Assembly (NCBI RefSeq): GCF_000265205.3
Contig: NC_018000.1
Coordinates: 1,054,001-1,118,000 of the forward strand
Origin: Sinorhizobium fredii USDA 257
GTDB lineage: Bacteria > Pseudomonadota > Alphaproteobacteria > Rhizobiales > Rhizobiaceae
Direction: 5' to 3'
Length of the DNA: 64,000 bases
Part shown: piece by piece, positions 18,389 to 26,114 of the stretch
Layout: every line of letters begins with the position of its first letter
How positions within the stretch are numbered: the first letter of the stretch is position 1
Notes under the pieces: model-generated
The model's database searches: none
Seen by the model: the letters and a program-made list of their open reading frames with translations, nothing else
What the model was told of the DNA's origin: nothing
Translations under genes and position numbers: made by a program

Positions 18389-19168
18389 TCAGAGCGTCGA
18401 ATTGAGCGCGCCGCCGTCGAGCAGCAGGTTCTGCCCGACGATATAGCCGGCATATTGGCTGCACAGGAACGCCGCCGCAGCGCCGAAGTCACTCGGCGTG
18501 CCGACGCGCCCCGTCGGATTCTGCGCATACTCCTCGGCGCGCGCCTCTTCGAGTGAAATCCCCCTTGCCCTGGCGGATTTTTCGAGCAGCTTTTCCAGTC
18601 GTTCGGTCTGGTGGGATCCGGGCAGCAGGTTGTTGATGATGACTCCGTGGCGTGCGACCTGGCGGGCCGTGCCGGCAACAAAGCCGGTAAGGCCGGTGCG
18701 GGCGCCATTGGAGAGACAGAGTTCCGGGATCGGCGATTTGACCGAGGCGGAGGTGATGTTGACGATCCGTCCCCATTTCCGGTCGACCATGCCGGGAATG
18801 ACCGCCTTCATCAGCAGGATTGGCGCCAGCATATTGGATCTGATCGCTTCAAGCCAGTTCTCTTCGGTCACGCTCGACCAGTCACCAGGCGGCGGACCAC
18901 CGGCATTGGTGATCAGGATATCCGGCCGTGGCTCCGCCCGCAGCAGCGCATTGCGGCCCTCCTCCGTCGTCACGTCGGCGGCGACGATCTCCACCTCAAC
19001 GCCATAGTCCTTGCTGATGGCGCGTGCCGTCTCCCGAAGCTGTTTCGGCTCGCGGGCGTTGAGCGTCAGGATGACGCCAGCCTCCGCGAGTTTCTCCGCA
19101 ACGCCGCGGCCCAGCCCCTTCGAGCCGGCGCAAACCAGCGCCCGCTTCCCTTTGATTCCCAAATCCAT
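18389..19168 (-). CDS. SDR family protein lacking the usual Tyr-Lys pair
   Basis: A 259-residue short-chain dehydrogenase/reductase relative. The cofactor loop VCAGSKGLGRG is near residues 12-22 and TNAGGPPPG near 88-95, both intact. The catalytic segment reads ITSASVKSPIPEL then CLSNGARTG: Ser140 is present, but Leu152 and Ala156 stand where Tyr and Lys are expected, with Arg157 next door. The start is the ATG at 19168 with a ggag site; a TTG 15 nt upstream is possible. Related annotated SDRs with an SN-x-x-R pattern exist, so this is probably a divergent subfamily rather than a broken gene. Its reaction is unknown. Confidence 0.82.
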   Translation of the reverse strand: MDLGIKGKRALVCAGSKGLGRGVAEKLAEAGVILTLNAREPKQLRETARAISKDYGVEVEIVAADVTTEEGRNALLRAEPRPDILITNAGGPPPGDWSSVTEENWLEAIRSNMLAPILLMKAVIPGMVDRKWGRIVNITSASVKSPIPELCLSNGARTGLTGFVAGTARQVARHGVIINNLLPGSHQTERLEKLLEKSARARGISLEEARAEEYAQNPTGRVGTPSDFGAAAAFLCSQYAGYIVGQNLLLDGGALNSTL

Positions 19169-19233
19169 AACATGCTCCGACAATTGTGTTCTGACTTACC
19201 TGTTTGACAGACTGCCCGAGGAAGAGGGCAACC

Positions 19234-20424
19234 TCATGCTGACCGTGCGATATTCGCTACCGCTTCCGATAGACGGGCAATCTCCGGCACGGTGTTGAGA
19301 TAGCTTACCGAAGCCCTGGCGATCTGGTCGAGCCCTCGCGCGACCATATCGAGCGGCGTATACGGAACACCATTCGCGCCGATCGCGATTTGCCTTTCGG
19401 CCAAGGCTGCGCGGACTTCCGTTGCCGCAATGCCCTCGACGGTGAATGAGACGATACCGGAGAGTTCGGCTCCGAGGTCCCGTACCGTCACATTGGGTAT
19501 GCTGCGCAGATTGGCGCGCAGCTCATTCGCGAGCGGGCCGATCCTGTCGCGGATCGCCGCGATTCCGAGTGTCCTTGCCTGGCGAACCGCAGTGCCCAGC
19601 CCGAAAATCAGCGCTGGCGCAATCTCGCCGGCTTCGAAGCACCGCGCGTCGTTGCGGATCTTGGCAGCCCCGTCGACGATCGGACCCGAAAGCACATCGA
19701 GATAGCGCGGTGTCAGCCGTGGCAGGAATTCCTGCCTGACATAAAGGATCGCCGTGCCGCGCGGTCCCCGGAGGAATTTCCGGCCCGCTGCCTTCAACAC
19801 GTCACAACCGAGGAAGGCGACGTCGATCGGGATCTGGCCGAGGGCCTGGCCCGCATCGATGAAATAGGGAATGCCGGCCGCCTGGGTCACGCGTCCCACC
19901 GCCGCCGCGTCATTGATCAAGCCACCATTCGCCGGCAGCCATGTGAGCGACACGAGCCGCACGCGCTTATCGATCATCGACGCGAGAGCGCCGGCGTCGA
20001 TGCCCCCGTCGTCGCGGACGGGAATGATTTCGACACGCGCTCCGGCTCGCGCTGCGGCGTCCTGCATCGTGGCGAGATTGCCGCCCCATTCCTGGCGCCC
20101 GACCAAGATGCGGTCGCCTGCGCCAAGGGGCGGCAGGGCCGAAAAAGCCGCGCCCCAGGCGATCGATCCGCTGCTAAGGAATGCAATCTCGCTCGGCCTG
20201 GCGCCGATCAGTGCCGCTGTATCGGCTCGGACCTCCTCAAGAAGCGTGCTCGCCCTGTTCGCCGCCTCCATCGGGCCCTCGGTCGCTTCCTTGCGCAGGT
20301 AGTCCCAGACCGCCCCGAGTACCGCTTGCGAGGGCAGCGAGGCGCCGGAGTGATTGAAATGCACGCCAGCCGCGCAGCCAGGCGTCTCCGAACGAAGCTG
20401 CTCCACGTCCAGTGCGTCACTCAT
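19234..20424 (-). CDS. Aminotransferase class V-fold PLP-dependent enzyme
   Basis: A 396-residue PLP enzyme of the class V group (cysteine desulfurase / isopenicillin N epimerase / selenocysteine lyase type). FNHSGASLPS near residue 23 is the usual N-terminal motif, FIDAGQ near 188-193 holds the Asp that contacts the pyridine nitrogen, and AAGRKFLRGPRGTA places the Schiff-base Lys at 216. The gene overlaps the upstream RidA gene by 4 nt, so both are translated together. RidA proteins hydrolyse the reactive enamines that PLP enzymes release, which suggests this enzyme is a lyase, racemase or deaminase. The substrate is unknown. The frame stays open upstream through the RidA gene but that is not coding. 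Confidence 0.85.
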   Translation of the reverse strand: MSDALDVEQLRSETPGCAAGVHFNHSGASLPSQAVLGAVWDYLRKEATEGPMEAANRASTLLEEVRADTAALIGARPSEIAFLSSGSIAWGAAFSALPPLGAGDRILVGRQEWGGNLATMQDAAARAGARVEIIPVRDDGGIDAGALASMIDKRVRLVSLTWLPANGGLINDAAAVGRVTQAAGIPYFIDAGQALGQIPIDVAFLGCDVLKAAGRKFLRGPRGTAILYVRQEFLPRLTPRYLDVLSGPIVDGAAKIRNDARCFEAGEIAPALIFGLGTAVRQARTLGIAAIRDRIGPLANELRANLRSIPNVTVRDLGAELSGIVSFTVEGIAATEVRAALAERQIAIGANGVPYTPLDMVARGLDQIARASVSYLNTVPEIARLSEAVANIARSA

Positions 20425-20894
20425 GCGGCCGGCTCCAGTTCTACCAGGGCGTCGATCTCGACGGTGGCGCCGGCTGGCAGCGCGGCCACGCCCACTGCGG
20501 CCCGCGCATGCCGACCCGCTTCGCCAAATACCTCGACGAACAGGTCGGAGGCGCCATTGGCGGCCTGCGACTGTTCCGCGAAGCCCGGCGTCGAGGCGAT
20601 GAAGACGCCGAGCCGAACGACGCGTCGGACGGCCGCCAAAGAACCATCGGTCGCAGCGGCGATCTGCGATAGGACACTGATTGCCGCGTATTTGGCGGCC
20701 AGTCGGCCTTCCTCGACAGAAATCCCGGCCCCGAGCGTCCCCATGAGGACGTCGCCGTTTCGAACGCTGATCTGGCCCGAGACGACCAGAAGGTTGCCGG
20801 CTCGAACCGTGGAGACGTAATTCGCCGCTGGCGCTGAGGCTTCCGGCAAGCGATGACCGAGAGTGGAAAGTCTGGATGCGATGGTCTCTGACAT
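20421..20894 (-). CDS. RidA family protein
   Basis: A 157-residue RidA/YjgF/YER057c family member. RidA proteins hydrolyse enamine or imine intermediates from PLP enzymes to ketoacids and ammonia. Arg131 in HARAAVGVAALPAGATVEID is the conserved substrate-binding Arg, and the sequence is longer at the N-terminus than canonical RidA (about 128 residues). The ATG at 20894 follows aggagag. It is the first gene of a two-gene unit with the class V PLP enzyme and lies divergent to a LysR regulator. Confidence 0.87.
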   Translation of the reverse strand: MSETIASRLSTLGHRLPEASAPAANYVSTVRAGNLLVVSGQISVRNGDVLMGTLGAGISVEEGRLAAKYAAISVLSQIAAATDGSLAAVRRVVRLGVFIASTPGFAEQSQAANGASDLFVEVFGEAGRHARAAVGVAALPAGATVEIDALVELEPAA

Positions 20895-21011
20895 GGTGGT
20901 CTCTCCTGGAACGGTCGGGAGAATGCAGGGCGTCTCCAATTGCTTCCAATTCAAACTTGCCTATGGTGCGATCGATCTGACTAATGCCTTGGCTTGAGTT
21001 GAGGGGGAATC
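20895..21011. promoter_or_regulatory. Divergent promoter region between ridA and the LysR gene
   Basis: 117 bp separating two oppositely transcribed units. LysR regulators usually bind such a region and control the neighbouring operon as well as themselves. No clear T-N11-A palindrome can be singled out by eye. Confidence 0.5.
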
Positions 21012-21920
21012 ATGCGCACATCCACAACCATGCCGCCGCTGCAGGCGTTGCGCGCATTCGAGGCGGTTGGGCGTTTGCTCAGTTTCCGCCGCGCAGGCGA
21101 AGAGCTGCTCATCACCCAGAGCGCGGTCAGTCATCACATCAAGCAGCTTGAGGAGATGCTTGGCGTGCGGTTGTTCATCCGTAAGGCGAAGAGCATCGAA
21201 TTGACCCCGGAGGGGGCGGCCTATCTGGAAAGGACGGTCGAAGCATTCCGCATCATTGCCGGCGCCACGTCCGAGATGCGCCGACAGACGGCACGGCAAA
21301 GGGTGCGTGTCAGCGTTTTGCCCTCCTTCGCCGCCAACTGGCTGGTTTCGCGCCTTGCCGACTTCATGCTGAAGCATCCGGAGATAGAAGTCGAACTCGA
21401 GCCGACATTGCGTCTCGAGGACTTCGCATCGGACTATGCGGATCTCGCGATCCGCTTCGGCACGGGACGATGGGAAGGCGTGAGGGCAGAGTGGTTGATG
21501 AATGAAGAGATGAGCCCGGTCGTGAGCCCGGCGCTCTATGATGACGGTACGCGTTTCGCCGAACCGAAGGAGCTGCTCCTTCAGACCTTGCTCGAGTCCT
21601 GGAACCCGGTGGGGTGGGAACTATGGCTTGGCGAAGTTGGTGTCGATATTCGCCGCGCGCGCGTGCTGCAACTCACCGACTACAATATCGTCCTCCAGGC
21701 CGCCCTGAACGGGCAGGGCGTTGCGATCGGACGCATGCATATGGTTCGCGATCATCTCGCCGCCGGTCGGCTGCTCCAGCCGTTCCCGCAGATCGTCCGG
21801 TCCGAAAAGATTGCCTATTGGCTCGTCATGCCGCAAAACCGCCGGCTCCGCCCCGGCGCCGAGGCCTTTGCCTCATGGCTGAAAGAAGAGGCGGCATCGC
21901 CACCTTCGCCGGTTTGCTGA
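21012..21920 (+). CDS. LysR family transcriptional regulator (GcvA-like)
   Basis: A 302-residue regulator. The N-terminal winged helix-turn-helix is clear (LQALRAFEAVGRLLSFRRAG and LLITQSAVSHHIKQLEEMLG, residues 9-50), followed by the periplasmic-binding-protein-like effector domain. The HTH resembles the GcvA/AmpR branch. It is divergent from the RidA and class V PLP enzyme operon with 117 bp between, so it most likely controls that operon in response to its substrate. The C-terminus is followed closely by the convergent vapC gene. Confidence 0.9.
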   Translation: MRTSTTMPPLQALRAFEAVGRLLSFRRAGEELLITQSAVSHHIKQLEEMLGVRLFIRKAKSIELTPEGAAYLERTVEAFRIIAGATSEMRRQTARQRVRVSVLPSFAANWLVSRLADFMLKHPEIEVELEPTLRLEDFASDYADLAIRFGTGRWEGVRAEWLMNEEMSPVVSPALYDDGTRFAEPKELLLQTLLESWNPVGWELWLGEVGVDIRRARVLQLTDYNIVLQAALNGQGVAIGRMHMVRDHLAAGRLLQPFPQIVRSEKIAYWLVMPQNRRLRPGAEAFASWLKEEAASPPSPVC

Positions 21921-21934
21921 TAAAGCAGAAGAGC

Positions 21935-22330
21935 TCATTTGGCTGCATTGATAGCTGCGTCGACATCCGTCTGCGCAAAATCCTGGCCGACGTAGAGCAA
22001 GCGGCACCCGTGCTCCTTGGCGATTTCGTAGGCGAAGCAATCTCCGAAATTCAGGGAGGCGGGATGGACCCCTTTCCCCCAGCACTCGTAAGCCTGCGCG
22101 ATCCGCTTTGCGGACGCCGGAGTAACGCTGACGATCTCAAAACCGAGCCCATCAATGAGCCGAGCCACCTCCTCGCCAACATTGCGGCGGGCGGCGACGA
22201 TCAGCGCTTCCGCGACCGTACCGGCAGATATCAGCAAGTTCCCTTCCGCTTCGAGCGTGGCAATGCAGACATCAGCTTCCGGTTCATCGAGAACAATCGC
22301 CATGAGGGCCGACGTATCGACGGCGATCAT
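21935..22330 (-). CDS. vapC: Type II toxin VapC, PIN-domain ribonuclease
   Basis: A 131-residue PIN-domain protein. The acidic residues expected for the metal site are all visible: Asp5 (AVDTSAL), Glu41 (VAEAL), Asp97 (NFGDCFAYE) and Asp117 (VGQDF), so it is probably catalytically intact. VapC toxins cleave tRNA or rRNA in the cytoplasm and are neutralised by their antitoxin. The start overlaps the antitoxin stop by 4 nt, the normal arrangement. The gene order is antitoxin then toxin on the reverse strand. Confidence 0.9.
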   Translation of the reverse strand: MIAVDTSALMAIVLDEPEADVCIATLEAEGNLLISAGTVAEALIVAARRNVGEEVARLIDGLGFEIVSVTPASAKRIAQAYECWGKGVHPASLNFGDCFAYEIAKEHGCRLLYVGQDFAQTDVDAAINAAK

Positions 22331-22584
22331 TTCGGCAGCCCATCATCACCATAGAGAAAGTCCTGACTACGCGCCGCACCCGGTCCGGACGTGGCCTTGC
22401 TGGCGGTGGATTTGCGTATCGACTCGAGAAGTTCGCGCCGGGATTTTTGGTCGGGCACCGCCTTAACCGGCACGAGTCGTACGGCAGCGTGGCCGTGCCG
22501 GGTCAAGATGATCTCGTCCCCCGCTTCGGCACGCCGAACCAGTTCCGTCAATTGGCCCTTCGCCTCGGTTACTGACACTTGCAT
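22327..22584 (-). CDS. vapB: Type II antitoxin, Phd/YefM family (VapB-like)
   Basis: An 85-residue antitoxin of the Phd/YefM type. The N-terminal MQVSVTEAKGQLTELVRRAEAGDEI is the DNA-binding fold, followed by ILTRHGHAAVRLVPV; the C-terminal Lys/Ser-rich tail would wrap the VapC toxin. It is the first gene of the pair. Two operator-like dyads of the same design lie 16 and 50 nt upstream, so autorepression by the antitoxin or the complex is likely. The pairing of a Phd-type antitoxin with a PIN toxin is common in rhizobia. Confidence 0.88.
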   Translation of the reverse strand: MQVSVTEAKGQLTELVRRAEAGDEIILTRHGHAAVRLVPVKAVPDQKSRRELLESIRKSTASKATSGPGAARSQDFLYGDDGLPK

Positions 22585-22599
22585 TTGAATACTCCAGTC

Positions 22600-22618
22600 T
22601 GGACCATTGGAAAGTCCA
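22600..22618. promoter_or_regulatory. vapBC operator-like dyad, proximal copy
   Basis: TGGAC, 9 nt, GTCCA: a 19-bp element with perfect 5-bp inverted arms, 16 nt upstream of the antitoxin start. Its partner at 22634-22652 has the same arm and spacer lengths. Likely bound by the antitoxin or the VapBC complex. Confidence 0.6.
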
Positions 22619-22633
22619 ATATCCGGATCAATC

Positions 22634-22652
22634 TAGACTATTAAATGGTCCA
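22634..22652. promoter_or_regulatory. vapBC operator-like dyad, distal copy
   Basis: TAGAC, 9 nt, GTCCA: one mismatch in the left arm relative to the proximal copy. The two dyads are 34 bp apart, centre to centre, about three helical turns, so both would face the same side of the DNA. In addition TGGACCATT (22600-22608) is the exact inverse of AATGGTCCA (22644-22652). Confidence 0.6.
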
Positions 22653-22675
22653 TCTCAAGGGCTGCGGCCCTGCCA

Positions 22676-24157
22676 TCAAGCCGCGCCGCGTTCCGGAGCG
22701 TGAGGATTGCTGATGATGGGCCAGATGTCGCGTCGCGCCCGCCGATAGGGCGTTACCGCCGGGTCATTGGGGTAGGGCGTTCCGGCCGAGCAATAGAGGA
22801 TCTGCGAGGCGATCTTCGAGAACGAGGCGTAGAAATGGTTCGTCGATTTGACCACCAGGATCTTCTTCGCGCCCGGATCGATACCCATGACCGAGAACAG
22901 GCTCGGGTCGAAGCTTTGGGCGCGCGTCGAATTGAGAATGATGTCGATGCCGCGATACTGAATATGCGCCGCGTCGCCGAAGGGAGCGAAGCTTTCGCCG
23001 AAACGCATTTCGGCGTTGCGCACCAGCCGCATCACTTTGACCGTACCATCGATCGGACTGCCCGTGCCGGGGGCGGACTTTGCCCCGAAGCGCAAGGGGA
23101 TCTCCGCGCCTTCGCCGGCCGCCATGCAGATCTGCACGGCCATCGGATCCCAGATGGTGCCGATCGCTGCGTCGGTGACGCCTTTAGCGAGCAGTTCCCC
23201 GAGCACCACGGTCGCGTCGCCCGCCGTGCCGCCGCCGGGATTGTCCCACATGTCGGCGATCACCACCGGGCCGCAGGGCGCGGCGATTGCCGCGCCGACC
23301 GCCTGCCGTTCGTCGATTTCCGGCATGCGGAAGGTGCCGCGCTTGGCGAAGAGTTCGAGGCCGAGCTCGCGGGCGAGCGCCTCGCCCTTCTCCGGAACCC
23401 CATTGGTGACGGCAACCATCTTGGTGCCCATTTCCGGGACGTCGCCGGCCATGAAGCCGTGCACGACCGACAGCGACAGGACGTCCGCGTCCTCCCGCTC
23501 GATCCGCATGAGCTTGTCGACGAAGCTGCGCATCGGTTCGCGCGATGTCGGAAAGACGTCGATCATCCGGCAGTCGAACACCGACATGACCGGCCGGACG
23601 CGGTCTTCGAGCGTATCGACTGCAATGCGCCAGAGGTCTTCGGCGCGCTCGACGAAATCGGTGTGCGGAAATTCCTTGAAGAAGACGAAGAAATCGGCCG
23701 CCGCAACACGCTTTTCGGTGAGATGGCTATGCGGATCGAGCTCGACGCAGACGAGCACCTGCGGGCCGACGATCTCGCGCACGCACGTCAGGAGATCGCC
23801 CTCGGTATCCTCGTAGCCGTCGGCGACCATCGCTCCGTGTAGTCCGAGCACGACGGCGTCGACGGGGAGCGCGGCCCGCAATTGCCCGAGGATCTCGTCG
23901 CGCAGCGTTTCGTAAGTCTGCCGATTGACGAGTCCGGCCGGATCGGCCCAGGCCGCTGTTCCCTCGATCAGCTGCCAGCCTTTCTCCGCCGCCACGCGGC
24001 GGCCCACGGTTATCGGCGCGGTGCAAAGCGTCGGCGTTTCCGGGTGTTTTCCGGGAGGCGCATAGAGCGACGCTTCGAAGGCGCGCCGGTCGATGCAGAT
24101 AGGAGAGAATGTGTTCGTTTCGGTCGCCAGGGCTGCCGTGAAGATCCGCAATGCCAT
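22676..24157 (-). CDS. M81 family metallopeptidase (MlrC-like)
   Basis: A 493-residue protein of the M81 family, named for microcystinase C (MlrC), a zinc-dependent enzyme that cleaves linear microcystin peptides. Family motifs seen are ALATETNTFSP at the N-terminus, LDPHSHLTEK and MWDNPGGGTAGDATVVLG, which form the metal and active site. The ATG at 24157 has a ggaagg site; an upstream start would add unrelated residues. It is the second gene of a leftward pair with the NTF2-like protein. A second M81 gene lies 4.7 kb away on the other strand. The substrate here is unknown. Confidence 0.87.
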   Translation of the reverse strand: MALRIFTAALATETNTFSPICIDRRAFEASLYAPPGKHPETPTLCTAPITVGRRVAAEKGWQLIEGTAAWADPAGLVNRQTYETLRDEILGQLRAALPVDAVVLGLHGAMVADGYEDTEGDLLTCVREIVGPQVLVCVELDPHSHLTEKRVAAADFFVFFKEFPHTDFVERAEDLWRIAVDTLEDRVRPVMSVFDCRMIDVFPTSREPMRSFVDKLMRIEREDADVLSLSVVHGFMAGDVPEMGTKMVAVTNGVPEKGEALARELGLELFAKRGTFRMPEIDERQAVGAAIAAPCGPVVIADMWDNPGGGTAGDATVVLGELLAKGVTDAAIGTIWDPMAVQICMAAGEGAEIPLRFGAKSAPGTGSPIDGTVKVMRLVRNAEMRFGESFAPFGDAAHIQYRGIDIILNSTRAQSFDPSLFSVMGIDPGAKKILVVKSTNHFYASFSKIASQILYCSAGTPYPNDPAVTPYRRARRDIWPIISNPHAPERGAA

Positions 24158-24171
24158 TGCCTTCCTTGCCC

Positions 24172-24663
24172 TCAGTTCGAACCCATCGGATTCGGCAGAT
24201 AGCCAGTGAAGCCGCAGATCTTCCACCGGCCTTCATGCAGCCGGCAATAATAGACCGTCTGCCACTTCAAGACATCGTAGCTTCCATCGGCCTTCCTGAT
24301 GCCGCCATCGAATTTCTTGCGGGCCAACGCCTTCTCACCATTGATCTCGATGTCCTCGAGCGTCGTAGTCGTGAAAATGGCCGTGCGCACATCCTCCGCG
24401 AAGGACTGTCCGGCAAAGTCCCGCGCCTGGCGCAGCCACTCATCTCGATAGGCGCCAAGCGACGGGAAAGTCAGCCGCCAATCATCTGGGCTTGCTTCCC
24501 GCCTTCCGTCGATGCCGATGAAGCCGTCTTCGACAAAATCACCGGCCACCAATGACCAGTCGGCAGAAAGGAAGGCGGCGATGTCTCTGGTCACCAGCAT
24601 CTCCCAGATCGAATGCCGGGCGGCGTCGCTGGCAGGAAACGGATTCTGGAAGGGATTCCGCAT
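24172..24663 (-). CDS. Hypothetical protein, NTF2/SnoaL-like fold
   Basis: A 163-residue cytoplasmic protein. The pattern of a helical N-terminus (WEMLVTRDIAAFLSAD) followed by alternating strands with aromatic residues (WQTVYYCRLHEGRWKICGFTGY) resembles the cone-shaped NTF2/SnoaL superfamily. Members include isomerases, cyclases and binding proteins, so no reaction can be assigned. It is the first gene of the leftward unit, 14 nt before the M81 metallopeptidase, and is divergent from the RidA/RpiR genes. Confidence 0.6.
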   Translation of the reverse strand: MRNPFQNPFPASDAARHSIWEMLVTRDIAAFLSADWSLVAGDFVEDGFIGIDGRREASPDDWRLTFPSLGAYRDEWLRQARDFAGQSFAEDVRTAIFTTTTLEDIEINGEKALARKKFDGGIRKADGSYDVLKWQTVYYCRLHEGRWKICGFTGYLPNPMGSN

Positions 24664-24679
24664 GTGTTTCGCTCCGGAT

Positions 24680-24693
24680 TGAAATTCTTTTCA
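24680..24693. promoter_or_regulatory. Candidate operator TGAAA-N4-TTTCA
   Basis: A 14-bp dyad 16 nt upstream of the NTF2-like gene start, in the divergent region shared with the RidA and RpiR genes. RpiR/MurR regulators bind A/T-rich dyads near their own cluster. A second imperfect dyad, TGC and GCA around an A/T core, is at 24750-24766 just before the ridA start. Both are visual observations only. Confidence 0.35.
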
Positions 24694-24778
24694 TAAAAGG
24701 CGTTTTTCTCTGGCCAAATTCGGCTTTCTATGGTGACTTGTCAACGAGATGCGAAAATAATTTGCACAAAGGGTTCCG

Positions 24779-25183
24779 ATGTCCATCAAACGTTTTGGTG
24801 CCGAACAAGTTGGGGCAGGCGGAAAAACTCTGCCTTTCGCGCGCGCCGTGGAGGCAGATGGCTGGCTCCACGTCTCCGGGCAGGTCGCCATGGAAAATGG
24901 AGAGGTCGTCGACGGCAATATCGTCACGCAGACCCGCAAGGCGATTGGCAATTTACTGGCCATTCTGAAAGCGGCCGACTACGGTATCGAACACGTGGTG
25001 AGAGTCGGCGTCTGGCTGGACGACCCGCGCGATTTCTGGAGCTTCAACAAGATCTATCAGGAGTATTTCGGAGCTCATCCGCCGGCACGTGCCTGCGTGC
25101 AGTCTTCGATGATGGTCGATTGCAAGGTGGAGATCGACTGCGTCGCCTACAAGCCCAAGGACGCCCAATACGACGTGGGGTGA
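24779..25183 (+). CDS. RidA family protein
   Basis: A 134-residue RidA/YjgF protein close to the canonical length. The pocket Arg is Arg104 in PPARACVQSS, followed by the strand MMVDCKVEIDCVAY; VGVWLDDPRDFWSFN is also typical. It begins the rightward unit of this cluster, 66 nt before the RpiR regulator gene. RidA proteins hydrolyse imines and enamines, so some step here may form such an intermediate. It is clearly distinct from the other RidA (20421-20894), which is longer and differs in most positions. Confidence 0.87.
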   Translation: MSIKRFGAEQVGAGGKTLPFARAVEADGWLHVSGQVAMENGEVVDGNIVTQTRKAIGNLLAILKAADYGIEHVVRVGVWLDDPRDFWSFNKIYQEYFGAHPPARACVQSSMMVDCKVEIDCVAYKPKDAQYDVG

Positions 25184-25249
25184 GGAAAAGTGTGTGCGGT
25201 TTTCCGCCCGCATCCTGCGTCTCACGCAGTTATAGGAGTGGTCGTCCGG

Positions 25250-26113
25250 ATGGATATTTTCGCAACCTTGCAGCATGAGAAGGAGCGGCTGTCGCAGTCG
25301 GAGAGCCGCATCGCCGACATTCTGCTCAATGATTTCGAATTTGCCGTCAACGCATCGATCATCGAGCTTGCCGGCAAGGCCGATGTCTCGCCGCCGACGG
25401 TGACGCGCTTCTGCCGGCGCTTGGGTTGCGACAGCTTTTCCGATTTCAAGGTGCAGCTGGCCCGCACCGCTTATGTTGGCATGCGCTATCTGAAGCCGGA
25501 GCCGAAAAGCGAGAAGCCGGGCGATGTCGCGCAGGACATCATCACCAAAGCACAGAATGCGCTGTTCCTGCTGCATCGTTCGCTCGATCTTGCAGCGATC
25601 GAGCAGGCCGCCGACCGGCTGGCCGGCGCCGAAATGATCTATGCCTTCGGTTCGGGCGGCAATTCCTCGATGATCGCCGGCGAATTGCAGAATCGCCTCT
25701 TTCGCCTCGGTCTGCGCATCACCGCAAGCTCCGACCACAGCATGCAATTGATGCTGACGGCAGCGGCCAAGCAGAACGACGTGATCATCGGCTCGTCCTT
25801 CTCCGGACGCAACGCCGAACTCGTGCGTGCCTTCACGCTCGCCCGCGACGCCAAGATACCGACCATCGCGCTCACCCAGACCGGCAGCCCGGTGGCGCGC
25901 GCCGCCGACATCACCGTTCCGATCGACCTGCCGGAAGGCAACAACATCTACCGTCCGACATCCACGCGCATCGCCTATGTGGCTCTGGTCGACATCCTCG
26001 CCAGCCTCGTCGCCTATCGCGTCCAGCCGCAAGCCACCGCGACGCTGCGGCGCATCAAGCAGCAACTGGTGGCGCACAGGGATGGCGATGATCGCCAGCT
26101 TCTCGGAGACTGA
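25250..26113 (+). CDS. MurR/RpiR family transcriptional regulator
   Basis: A 287-residue regulator with an N-terminal RpiR helix-turn-helix (MDIFATLQHEKERLSQSESRI, then SPPTVTRFCRRLGCDSFSDFK) and a C-terminal SIS sugar-phosphate isomerase-like domain (IYAFGSGGNSSMIA and IGSSFSGRNAELV). Such regulators sense phosphorylated sugars, for example MurNAc-6-phosphate in MurR. I use the ATG at 25250 with an aggag site 11 nt upstream. It probably controls this cluster and possibly the divergent M81/NTF2 pair. Confidence 0.9.
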   Translation: MDIFATLQHEKERLSQSESRIADILLNDFEFAVNASIIELAGKADVSPPTVTRFCRRLGCDSFSDFKVQLARTAYVGMRYLKPEPKSEKPGDVAQDIITKAQNALFLLHRSLDLAAIEQAADRLAGAEMIYAFGSGGNSSMIAGELQNRLFRLGLRITASSDHSMQLMLTAAAKQNDVIIGSSFSGRNAELVRAFTLARDAKIPTIALTQTGSPVARAADITVPIDLPEGNNIYRPTSTRIAYVALVDILASLVAYRVQPQATATLRRIKQQLVAHRDGDDRQLLGD

Positions 26114-26114
26114 T

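Noticed and set aside
20425-20949. N-terminal extension of the class V PLP enzyme gene through the RidA gene
   Set aside because: The extension is Arg-rich out-of-frame reading of RidA. The ATG at 20424 overlaps the RidA stop by 4 nt, as expected for coupled genes.
24158-24226. Longer start for the first M81 gene
   Set aside because: The extra residues would overlap the NTF2-like gene and lack family similarity; ATG 24157 has a good ribosome-binding site.
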